Positions 1 through 6,800 of a stretch of 8,067 nucleotides of DNA are shown here, one piece after another; the first letter of the stretch is position 1, and each line of letters begins with the position of its first letter. Under the pieces are notes generated by a model that saw nothing but the letters and a program-made list of their open reading frames with translations, made no database searches and was not told where the DNA came from. Origin of the DNA: DATBFU01 sp046735265 (GTDB taxonomy: Bacteria; Acidobacteriota; Thermoanaerobaculia; UBA5066; Gp7-AA6); NCBI GenBank assembly GCA_046735265.1, contig JBKPSZ010000208.1, positions 1 through 8,067 of the forward strand. Direction: 5' to 3'. The translations under genes were made by a program, and so were the position numbers.

Positions 1-42
1 GGGGAAGATTCGCCGAAGGAACCGGTCGAGCCCCCGTCCTGA
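1..42 (+). CDS. 3' end of an upstream gene (partial, unidentified)
   Basis: Frame 1 is open from the window edge and ends in TGA at 40-42, giving the 13-residue tail GEDSPKEPVEPPS. The TGA shares its A with the ATG at 42-44 (TGATG), the usual arrangement of translationally coupled genes in an operon. The tail is acidic and proline-rich, and too short to assign a function. GH57/DUF3536 genes often sit among glycogen or trehalose metabolism genes, so an alpha-glucan enzyme is a reasonable guess, but that is inference only. It could also be chance, since the open stretch is only 14 codons. Confidence 0.45.
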   Translation, partial: GEDSPKEPVEPPS

Positions 43-2468
43 TGTCCCGCTACGTCTGCATCCACGGGCACTTCTACCAGCCGCCCCGGGAGAACCCGTG
101 GCTCGAGTCGATCGAAGTCCAGGATTCAGCCTATCCGTACCACGACTGGAACGAGCGCATCGACGTCGAGTGCTACGCGGCGAATGCCGCCTCGCGCATC
201 CTGAACGAGCGCGATCGCATCGTGTCGATCGTCAACAACTACGCCCGGCTCTCCTTCGACTTCGGACCGACGCTCCTCTCCTGGCTCGAAGCCGAGTCGC
301 CCGACACGTACGCGGCCGTTCTCGCCGCCGACCGCGAGAGCCGCGCGGTGTTCTCCGGCCACGGCTCGGCGATCGCGCACGCGTACAACCACGTCATCCT
401 GCCGCTCGCCAACGCCCGCGACAAGCGCACCCAGGTGGTCTGGGGAATCCAGGACTTCGAGACGCGCTTCGGCCGGACGCCGGAAGGGATGTGGCTGCCC
501 GAGACCGCGGTCGATCTCGAGAGCCTGGAAGTCGTGGCCGCCGCCGGAATCCGCTTTACGGTTCTCGCTCCGCACCAGGCCGCTCGCGAGCGCGCGATCG
601 GAGAAGCGTCCTGGAAGGAAACCGCCTCGGGCGAGATCGACACGACGCGCGCCTACCGGCTCGGGCTCCCATCGGGGGCTGCGATCGCGGTCTTCTTCTA
701 CGACGGACCGGTGTCCCGGGACGTGGCCTTCGGCGGGCTCCTGCACAGCGGCGAGCGCTTCGCCTCCCGGCTTCTCGGCGGCTTCCCGGCCGAGGACGCC
801 ATGCCGCGCCTCGTGCACATCGCGACGGACGGCGAGACGTACGGCCATCACCATCCACACGGAGACATGGCGCTCGCCTACGCTCTGCGAGCGATCGGTG
901 ATTCGGACGGCGTGCGGCTGACCAACTACGGCGAGTTCCTGGAGCGGTATCCGCCTGCCCGCGAAGTCGAGATCCACGAGAACACTTCCTGGAGCTGCGC
1001 GCACGGGGTCGGACGATGGATGACCGACTGCGGCTGCGCCACGGGCTCGCGCCCGGGCTGGAACCAGGCCTGGAGGGCGCCGCTGCGATTGGCGCTGCGA
1101 AACCTGCGCGACCGGATCGCCGCGCCGTTCGAAGAGGCCGGCGCGGAGATCTTCGCGGATCCGTGGGCGGCGCGGGACGCGTACGTCTCGGTCGTGCTCG
1201 ATCGTTCCCGCGAGAACGTCGCGCGATTCCTCGACGGCCAGGTCCGCCGTCCTCTGGACGGGGAGGAGAGCATCCGAGCCATCGAGCTTCTCGAAATGCA
1301 GCGCCATGCGATGCTCATGGAGACGAGCTGCGGCTGGTTCTTCGACGATCTCGCCGGGATCGAGGCGGTGCAGGTCTTGAGATACGCGGGAAGAGCCGTG
1401 CAGCTCGCCGAAGAGCTCTTCGAGCGTCCCTTCGAGCCGGCGCTCCTCGAGGAGCTCGAGGCGGCGCGAAGCAACCGCCCCGAGGAGGGGGACGGCCGCC
1501 GCATCTGGGAGCGTCACGTGCGGCCGGCGCGCGTCGATCTGCCGCACGTGGGCGGCCACTACGCCGTCCGGTCGCTCTTCGAGCCGTACGCGGAGGTCTC
1601 CCGCATCTACTGCTATCGCGTCGAGCGAGACGACTACCGCGTCGCCGAGTCCGGCCCGATGAAGGCGGGCATCGGCCGAGGGACCTTCACCTCGGAGATT
1701 ACCGGCGAATCCGAGCGGCTCCTTTTCGGAGCGCTGCACCTGGGAGACCACAACGTGCACGGCGGGGTGCGCCGACTGCCTCCGGCGGACGAAGAGGCGC
1801 GGTTGACCGAGGACCTCTTCCACGCCTTCTCCCGGGCGGACGTGCCGGAACTCGTGCGGCTGCTCGACCAGGGCTTCGGCGAGCAGGCCGTGTCGCTGAA
1901 GACCCTCTTTCGCGACGAGCAGCGGCGGATCCTTCGCACGATCCTCGAGGGCACGCGGGGCGAGGCGGAGAAGACGCTCCGGCAGATCCACGAGCGACAC
2001 CTGCCGCTCCTGCGATTCCTCGCGGACCTGGGCACCCCCGCGCCGCGCGTCTTTCGGACGACGGCGGAGTTCGTCGTGAACGCGGGTCTGCGCCGGGCTC
2101 TCGAGAAGGAACTCCTCGACGCCTCGGGGATCGGCGCGCTCCTGGAGGAAGCGGCGCGCGAGAAGATCCTGCTCGACGCCGAGACTCTCGAGTACCTGCT
2201 CCGCCGGCGGCTCGAGGGCTTCGCGCGCCGGTTTTCGGAGCGGCCCGAAGATCTCGAGCCGCTTCAAACGCTCGAGCGCGCGATCGAGCTCGCCGCCCGC
2301 TTCCCGTTTCCCGTTCGGCTGTGGCGCGTTCAAAACGCCTTCTGGAGGGAGCTTTCCGGCGAATATGCGCGCCGCGCCGAGGCCGCCGGGGCCGGGGATC
2401 CGGAGGCGGCGGAGTGGGTCGCGGTTTTCCGGACGCTGGGAGAGCGGCTCGCGGTGCGGATCGAGTAG
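42..2468 (+). CDS. GH57-family glycoside hydrolase/transferase with DUF3536-like C-terminal region
   Basis: The 808-residue protein has no signal peptide and is probably cytoplasmic. The N-terminal ~310 residues carry GH57 hallmarks: HGHFYQPPRENPW (8-20) is the first conserved His region; GHGSAIAHAYNHVILPL (106-122) resembles the second; PEGMWLPE (147-154) ends in the candidate catalytic Glu154; and IATDGETYGHHH (260-271) holds the candidate acid/base Asp263. HENTSWSCAHGVGRWMTDCGC (312-332) is the kind of Trp/Cys-rich segment I associate with DUF3536. The rest (about 340-808) is alpha-helical and charged, without a motif I can name. GH57 enzymes cleave, branch or transfer alpha-glucans; which activity this one has cannot be told from sequence alone. 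There is no good Shine-Dalgarno next to the ATG (the nearest AGGA is about 22 nt upstream), so translation is probably coupled to the gene ending at 42. A 735-codon antisense open frame here is a high-GC shadow. Confidence 0.9.
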   Translation: MSRYVCIHGHFYQPPRENPWLESIEVQDSAYPYHDWNERIDVECYAANAASRILNERDRIVSIVNNYARLSFDFGPTLLSWLEAESPDTYAAVLAADRESRAVFSGHGSAIAHAYNHVILPLANARDKRTQVVWGIQDFETRFGRTPEGMWLPETAVDLESLEVVAAAGIRFTVLAPHQAARERAIGEASWKETASGEIDTTRAYRLGLPSGAAIAVFFYDGPVSRDVAFGGLLHSGERFASRLLGGFPAEDAMPRLVHIATDGETYGHHHPHGDMALAYALRAIGDSDGVRLTNYGEFLERYPPAREVEIHENTSWSCAHGVGRWMTDCGCATGSRPGWNQAWRAPLRLALRNLRDRIAAPFEEAGAEIFADPWAARDAYVSVVLDRSRENVARFLDGQVRRPLDGEESIRAIELLEMQRHAMLMETSCGWFFDDLAGIEAVQVLRYAGRAVQLAEELFERPFEPALLEELEAARSNRPEEGDGRRIWERHVRPARVDLPHVGGHYAVRSLFEPYAEVSRIYCYRVERDDYRVAESGPMKAGIGRGTFTSEITGESERLLFGALHLGDHNVHGGVRRLPPADEEARLTEDLFHAFSRADVPELVRLLDQGFGEQAVSLKTLFRDEQRRILRTILEGTRGEAEKTLRQIHERHLPLLRFLADLGTPAPRVFRTTAEFVVNAGLRRALEKELLDASGIGALLEEAAREKILLDAETLEYLLRRRLEGFARRFSERPEDLEPLQTLERAIELAARFPFPVRLWRVQNAFWRELSGEYARRAEAAGAGDPEAAEWVAVFRTLGERLAVRIE

Positions 2469-2526
2469 CGAAGGGACTTCGATCCCGCCTCGGGCAGCGC
2501 GCTGGATCCGCCCGATGCCGGGGTGC

Positions 2527-2886
2527 CTAGCCGGCGACGCCGGGGGGCTCGTCTAAGAGACGGTCGATCTTCGAGGCGAGGACGAAGTCGTTCTCGTGAA
2601 GCCCGCCGATCGCGTGCGTCCAGAGGACCAGATCCACCTTGTTCCAGTGGATCGAGATGTCGGGGTGGTGACCCTGCTCCTCGGCCAGTCCCGCCACGCG
2701 GTTGACGAACTCCATCGCCTGGACGAAGTCGCGAAATTCGAAGCGCCGGAGGAGACGCCGTGCGCCGTCCGTCACGGACCAGCGAGGCACGGCGTCGTGG
2801 AGCCGGCCGGCCTCCTCTTCGGTCAGGGGCGGGGCGCCGGCGCGGCAGGGCACGCAGTTCTTCGCGGCGAGCTCGTCCGACTTCAC
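2527..2886 (-). CDS. phhB: Pterin-4a-carbinolamine dehydratase (4a-hydroxytetrahydrobiopterin dehydratase)
   Basis: The 119-residue protein matches the family in its C-terminal ~95 residues: a PRWSVTDGARRLLRRFEF strand segment, VQAMEFVNRVAGLAEEQGHHPDI with the paired active-site His residues (73-74), and LVLWTHAIGGLHENDFVLASKID with the family's TH..GGL..D...A..ID signature. The enzyme dehydrates 4a-hydroxy-tetrahydropterin formed by aromatic amino acid hydroxylases; stand-alone bacterial copies may also serve pterin recycling for molybdopterin or folate-related needs. The N-terminal ~20 residues include Cys-x-x-Cys (NCVPC), seen in several bacterial members. The start is GTG at 2886 with no Shine-Dalgarno. 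A TACAAT box ends 7 nt upstream, so the message may be leaderless. It converges with the GH57 gene (58-bp gap, no clear terminator). No phenylalanine hydroxylase is in the window. Confidence 0.93.
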   Translation of the reverse strand: MKSDELAAKNCVPCRAGAPPLTEEEAGRLHDAVPRWSVTDGARRLLRRFEFRDFVQAMEFVNRVAGLAEEQGHHPDISIHWNKVDLVLWTHAIGGLHENDFVLASKIDRLLDEPPGVAG

Positions 2887-2893
2887 GACGGCG

Positions 2894-2899
2894 ATTGTA
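2894..2899 (-). promoter_or_regulatory. Candidate -10 box for phhB, consistent with a leaderless transcript
   Basis: On the minus strand the hexamer TACAAT ends 7 nt before the GTG start at 2886, which would place the transcription start at or within a base or so of the start codon. There is no convincing -35 at 17 bp. This box is the only support; the leaderless reading is an inference from the missing Shine-Dalgarno. Confidence 0.35.
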
Positions 2900-2925
2900 T
2901 GGGAATTGCGGCGGCGGAGCGGGAT

Positions 2926-2954
2926 TTGACCCGGCCCGGAGGTTCCCCGATAAT
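2926..2954 (+). promoter_or_regulatory. Sigma70-type promoter of tRNA-Gln
   Basis: TTGACC (2926-2931) and GATAAT (2949-2954) are separated by exactly 17 bp, five of six matches each to the housekeeping -35 and -10 consensus. Transcription would begin near 2961, leaving about a 12-nt 5' leader before the mature tRNA at 2973 for RNase P to remove. The GC-rich CCCCGAGCG between the -10 and the tRNA is compatible with a stable-RNA discriminator. Confidence 0.75.
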
Positions 2955-2972
2955 CCGCGTTCCCCGAGCGAC

Positions 2973-3046
2973 TGGGAGGTCGTTCAATGGTAGGACAACT
3001 GGCTCTGGACCAGTGAATCGGGGTTCGAGTCCCTGCCTCCCAGCCA
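2973..3046 (+). tRNA. tRNA-Gln (anticodon CUG), CCA encoded
   Basis: All four arms fold. The acceptor stem TGGGAGG (2973-2979) pairs with CCTCCCA (3036-3042). The D arm is GTTC/GGAC around AATGGTA. The anticodon stem ACTGG/CCAGT (2998-3002, 3010-3014) encloses the loop CTCTGGA with anticodon CTG at 3005-3007. The T arm CGGGG-TTCGAGT-CCCTG spans 3019-3035. The discriminator is G3043, followed by an encoded CCA at 3044-3046. The anticodon reads CAG glutamine codons. The gene has its own promoter and terminator, and its 3' half is the insertion point of a decayed integrative element whose recombinase frame runs antisense through it. Confidence 0.96.
3025..3044 (+). repeat. Attachment-site core, copy 1 (inside tRNA-Gln)
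   Basis: The 20 bases from the T loop to the first base of the CCA (TCGAGTCCCTGCCTCCCAGC) recur exactly at 3538-3557, 513 bp away. One copy at the 3' end of a tRNA and a second beyond a recombinase remnant is the standard signature of an integrated element's left and right ends. With this orientation this copy would be the recombinase-proximal end. Confidence 0.7.
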
Positions 3047-3072
3047 AGTTCCTTCGGGAACTTGCCCTTTTT
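3045..3072 (+). terminator. Rho-independent terminator of tRNA-Gln
   Basis: CAAGTTCC-TTCG-GGAACTTG (3045-3064) forms a perfect 8-bp stem closed by a stable UUCG tetraloop, followed by CCC and TTTTT (3068-3072). The stem begins inside the encoded CCA, so folding the terminator would sequester the last two bases of the CCA until processing. On the other strand the same bases encode part of the recombinase tail (EKGQVPEGT). Confidence 0.85.
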
Positions 3073-3484
3073 CTTCGATGTGTGGCTGTTGCGTTGGCAG
3101 TTCCGCCGGAAACGGCGTGACGTTTTCGCCGACGGCGGTGCGGGTCGCCGCGTAGGCGCGGGCCTTCTGGATCGCCTCCAGCTTGTCGTCCACCGACGCG
3201 ACGTCGTACCGTCGAAACATCGAATCCGAGCGGTGCCCAGTCACTCGCATCGCGACCGACTGCGGGACGCCTCCCCGGATCATGTTCCGCGCCGCCGTCC
3301 GGCGGAGATCGTGGAAAAGCTTGCCGGGAACCCCTGCCGCCTCCCGGGCCTTAGCGAACTCGTGGTTGAAGGTCGGCTTCGAAACCGGTCTCCCTTGCCA
3401 GTGGAAAACGTACTTCAGAGGCCTCTGAGTCGGTTATGCAGATAGATCTCCGAGGAGAGGCCAGGTTTTCAAGGGGTTTCGACA

Positions 3485-3557
3485 TCGGAGGGGGATCTCT
3501 AGGTAAGACTTGCTCTGGGTTTGCACCGTCTTGGGACTCGAGTCCCTGCCTCCCAGC
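3485..3557 (+). pseudogene. Degenerate tRNA-Gln-like copy
   Basis: The stretch has nearly the length of the functional tRNA (72 versus 71 nt to the discriminator) and keeps its landmarks in order: TCGGAGG at the acceptor position (6 of 7 like TGGGAGG), GGTAAGAC against GGTAGGAC in the D arm, GCTCTGG at the anticodon loop, and an identical 20-base 3' end. It cannot fold properly: the D stem and anticodon stem are broken, the T stem is mismatched, and a 3-nt shift lies between anticodon loop and T arm. No promoter is visible upstream. I read it as a decayed tRNA-Gln duplicate or a long attachment-site half. The left part of the match is weak and could partly be chance. Confidence 0.5.
3538..3557 (+). 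repeat. Attachment-site core, copy 2 (distal end of the decayed element)
   Basis: Exact 20-bp direct repeat of the 3' end of tRNA-Gln. It lies within a 14-bp perfect palindrome at its left edge (GGGACTCGAGTCCC, 3533-3546). Beyond the core the likeness to the tRNA flank continues imperfectly on the right (CAACTCCCTCGG... then a T run, compared with CAAGTTCCTTCGG...), and on the left into a tRNA-like stretch. The extended similarity means the duplicated unit is larger than a minimal core. Confidence 0.65.
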
Positions 3558-3584
3558 AACTCCCTCGGAAATCTGTCTTTTTTT
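3558..3584 (+). terminator. Degenerate terminator after the tRNA-like copy
   Basis: AACTCCCTCGGAAATCT followed a few bases later by TTTTTTT (3578-3584) occupies the same relative position as the functional terminator and looks like an eroded version of it. The stem no longer pairs well, so activity is doubtful. On the minus strand it encodes a Lys-rich segment (RGKKDRFPRE) leading into LGGRDSS, mirroring EEKGQVPEGTWLGGRDSN over the real terminator. Confidence 0.4.
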
Positions 3585-3810
3585 CCTCGACGTGTGGCGG
3601 GGAGAGCCTTGTGCTTCGACCCTCCGCCGTGGGGCTACCGGTCTAAGCCTTTCTTCTGACGGCCGTGGGCGAGAGGGGTCAGCAGATAGACGGCGAAGTT
3701 CTCGCCTCGGCCTCCGCGTCACCCCATTCGACCAAGGCGACAGACCCGTCAGGGGACGAATTGAATGGGACCGCTCGGAGAAATCGGCCCGGCTTCGGAA
3801 CTGGCCGGAC
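3585..3810. other. Intergenic remainder without a recognisable gene
   Basis: Between the second att copy and the stop of the diguanylate cyclase gene I see no coding sequence with family motifs, no RNA and no convincing terminator for the minus-strand operon. Open frames here are short, arginine-rich high-GC shadows. It may be leftover element DNA or the original flank of the tRNA. Confidence 0.5.
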
Positions 3811-6800
3811 TCAGGCGGGACGGCCGAGATCTCGCGGCCGGCTCGCAGGGAACACCGCCTCGGGGCGCGAAGAGCGGAGGACTTCAAAGTGGCCCGACTC
3901 GATCAGCTGGTCGGGCTCGGCCTGCACCCAGCGCGTTGCATCTTCCGCCGTGGCCACACTCCGGTTTAGGAGACCGAGCCAGGCGTTGCGCCCATTGCGC
4001 TTGGCCGCACAGAGCGCCCGCTCGGCGACCGCCACGACCTGCTCGAGCGGGATGTCGAGCAGCTGAGGACCTGGCCCGGGATAACAGGTGAAGCCGATTG
4101 AACAGGTCAGGTGCGCCACTTGGCCGTCCCCGAGATCGAACGCCGTCTGCTCGAGCGTCGCCCGGATCCGCTCGGGCACGATCTCGATCTCGTTCAAGTC
4201 GCTCGTCCGTCCCACGACCAGGAACTCGTCGCCGCCCCACCGGATGAGGACGTCGGTGGATTTGCAGGCGTCCTCCAGGATTCCTCTCATCTGATTGAGG
4301 ACCCGGTCGCCGGCGGCGTGGCCGCAGGTCTCGTTGATCAACTTGAACCAGTCGAGGTCGATCATCGTGAAGACCAGACGTTGACGCCCGGCGTTCCCAC
4401 TCGCCGCATCTTCGGCGTGGAGCCGTTTGACCAGTCTCAATTCCTTGTCGATCTCCTCGAAGAAGTAGCGGCGGTTGCGGATCCCGGTCAGCGAGTCCGT
4501 CACCGCGCTCTCCATTTCGCGTGTGCGGAGCTCCTCGAGCTTGGACTTCTGCCGACCGAGCTCCTCCGTTCGCTGCTGGACCTCGATTTCGAGACGCTGC
4601 CGGTAACGTGTCTCCCGAAAGAGTTTGCGGCGCTGGGCGCCGGCGGCTATGACCGCCACGGCGGCGAGAATGTACAGGACGCGGGCCCACCGGCTGTTCC
4701 ACGGTGCCGGCACGACCTCGATCGGCAGCGCCGTCGCGTTCTGGTTCCAGACGCCGTCGCTGTTGGCCGCCATCACGTTGAGGACGTAGCGGCCGGCATC
4801 GAGATTCGTCAGCGTGACTCGGCCGTCAGAGCCCATGTCGATCCAACGGTCGCTGAAACCCTCCAGCCGGTAGACGTAGCGGTTGCGCTCAGGGGCTGCG
4901 TAGTCGAGCGCCGCGAAATCGAAACTCACGACGCTGTCGCGGTGACCCAGCCGCACGGACTTCAGCTCGTATGCCGGATCGCCCTCGAGCACGGGTCGAT
5001 GGAACTTGAGGAACCCCGTCAACACGACCGGCGGCGGAGTCGTGTTGACGCGCAGGCGCTCCGGCACGAAGGAATTGAATCCCTCCGGACCCCCGAAGAA
5101 GAGCTCCCCCTGCGGGCCGCGGTAATGCGCTCCGAAGTTGAACTCGTTCCCTTGTAGGCCGTGGCTCGCCAGGTACTGCTTGAAGGAGGCCGATCGCGGA
5201 TCGAAGCAGAGAAGTCCCTGGCTACCGGAGAGCCAGAGGCGCCCGTCGCCGTCGGGCTCGATCCCATAGACGACATTGCCGGCCAAACCGCTGCTGCTCG
5301 TCCAGGTGCGGAACCTCGCGTGGCCTGAAACCGAGTTGAACTCCTGAAGCTGCGAGAGCCCACTGCGAGAGCCCGCCCAGAGGGTTCCCATAGGGTCGAT
5401 ATAGAGCGAGTAGATCGTGTCGTCGCCGATGGTCGAGGGATCGGCCGAGTCGTGGCGAAAATGCTGGAAGCTGCGTCGGCGCGGGTCGAAGCGATCCAGA
5501 CCGCCGCCTTCGGTTCCCACCCAGATCGCGCCGAGATTGTCTTCCGCGAGGCACGTCACGATATCGCGGCTCAAGCTCGCAGGCTCGTTTGCGTCGTGGC
5601 GGAAGACAGAAAAGAAGGACGCGCCCGGGTCCAGGCGGTCGAGGCCGCCGCCGAAGGTGCCGATCCAGATCGCTCCATGACGGTCCTCGAGCAACGCCAT
5701 CACGCCGTTGGCGCTCAAGGAATCCGGACGCGAAGGATCGTTGCGGAAGACGGTGGGGCGGGCGCCCGGCGTATCCAGGCGGTTGAGGCCGCCGTCCATG
5801 GTGCCGATCCATAGACGCCCCTGGTGGTCATGGAGGAGCGTCATGACGCGGTCGTCGGTCAAGCTCTTCTCGCCACGTGTGTAGCGGTGCATCCGGCCGG
5901 TGTTGCGCGCGAGCTCGTACAGACCGCCTCCCATTGTCCCGATCCAGAGGCTGCCCCGGTCGTCCTGGGAAAAGGAGGTCACGTAACCGTTGCTTAAGCC
6001 GTTGGGGTCGGAGGGATCCGGCGGCACGTGCCCGAAGTCCCAGGTGCGCGGGTTGAAGCGCGCCGCGCCGCCGGCGCGCGTGCCGAACCAGAGCACGCCG
6101 CCGCGGTCCTCGAAGATCGACAACACGTCGTCGTCGCCGATGGTGTGAGGGTTGGCGGGGTTGCGCCGGTAGGACGTGAAGGACCCGTCCTCCTCGCGCA
6201 GCTGCAATCCGGCGCGCGTGCCGACCCAGAGACGCCCGGCGCTGTCCTCGAGCACCGTGTGGACGACGTCGTCCGCGAGGCTGCGGGGATTGCCGGCGTC
6301 GTGCCGCAGATGCTCGAAGCGTTTCCCGTTTCTCGCGAGCATTTCGAGGCCGCCGCCCAGCGTCGCGATCCATAGCCTTCCCTGTCGGTCCTCGCGGATG
6401 TCCCGGATCTTGTCGTCGGAGAGGCTCCCGTCGTCTTGAGGATCATGATGGAAATTCTGGAAACGGCCCGTCGCCGTGTCGAACCGGGCGAGCCCGGCGT
6501 TGGTACCGACCCAGAGTCGCCCGAGGCCGTCTTCGAAGATCGCGAAGACGCCGTCGTCGGGGAGGCTGGAAGGGTCATCGGGTGAGTGACCGAAACTCTG
6601 CCAGCGGCCGGCCTTCGGGTCGAGGCGCGCGAGTCCGGCGTCCTTCGTGCCGAGCCAGACGAGACCTCTGCGGTCCACGAAGACGGTTCGGATCTGAGCG
6701 CTGCCGGGGCCGTTTTGTTTATCGAGACCCACCTGGACGAACCGGTCCTTCGATCGCAGCCAGCGAACCAGGCCGCCCCCCTCCGTCGCGATCCAGAGGT

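Larger units (their letters stand above)
2984..3433 (-). pseudogene. Tyrosine recombinase (phage/ICE-type integrase), C-terminal remnant
   Basis: An open frame of 149 codons between TAA at 3434-3436 and TGA at 2984-2986 encodes the C-terminal half of a tyrosine recombinase catalytic domain. KYVFHWQGRPVSKPTFNHEF leads into FHDLRRTAARN (box II His and Arg), then VTGHRSDSMFRRYDV with the third-box His and the catalytic Tyr. The reading continues well upstream of the internal ATG at 3283, so the motif-bearing part is not limited to the ATG-started frame. The N-terminal core-binding domain and the first catalytic Arg are missing; intact integrases usually have 330-400 residues, so this is a 5'-deleted pseudogene. 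Its last 20 codons lie over the tRNA-Gln gene: the Trp codon is the complement of the CCA, followed by LGGRDSNPD. It is oriented toward the tRNA, as usual for elements that use a tRNA 3' end as attB. Confidence 0.88.
3434..3634 (-). pseudogene. Possible second recombinase 3'-end fragment reading through the second att copy
   Basis: On the minus strand, 66 codons are open between TAG (3635-3637) and TAA (3434-3436), in the same register as the recombinase remnant that follows. The translation contains TRRGKKDRFPRELLGGRDSS, then PKTVQTQSKSYLE, then a tail ending WPLLGDLSA. This aligns with EEKGQVPEGTWLGGRDSN and VQSQLSYH of the recombinase end. There are two readings. It may be the tail of an older recombinase inserted at the same tRNA. 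Or the part left of the core (3434-3537) may be the C-terminal tail the recombinase had when the element was circular. No catalytic motif is included, so the call rests only on the tail alignment and shared register. Confidence 0.35.

Noticed and set aside
126..2333. 735-codon open frame antisense to the GH57 gene
   Set aside because: Its translation is Arg/Val/Glu-rich low-complexity without family motifs, and it mirrors a strongly motif-supported gene. Long antisense frames are common in GC-rich codon-biased DNA.
2469..2526. Terminator between the convergent GH57 and phhB genes
   Set aside because: Only a weak short hairpin (CGAAGGGACTTCG) and GC-rich inverted bits are present, with no T run on either strand.
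1016..2530. 504-codon plus-strand frame inside the GH57 gene
   Set aside because: Composition is dominated by Arg, Gly, Ala and Pro with no motifs; it is an out-of-frame shadow of the same gene.
2596..3120. 174-codon plus-strand frame running across phhB and the tRNA gene
   Set aside because: It crosses an independently supported promoter, tRNA and terminator, and is antisense to a clear dehydratase; no motif supports it.
3485..3557. Second functional tRNA
   Set aside because: The D and anticodon stems do not pair, the T stem is mismatched, and no promoter precedes it; it is annotated as a degenerate copy instead.
3351..3887. 178-codon minus-strand frame spanning the second att copy
   Set aside because: It runs out of register with the recombinase motifs, crosses the tRNA-like copy in a frame without the GGRDS signature, and is Arg/Ser-rich; it appears non-coding.
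4111..5157. 348-codon plus-strand frame over the diguanylate cyclase gene
   Set aside because: The minus-strand product has GGDEF, Y_Y_Y and propeller motifs at these bases; the plus frame shows none.
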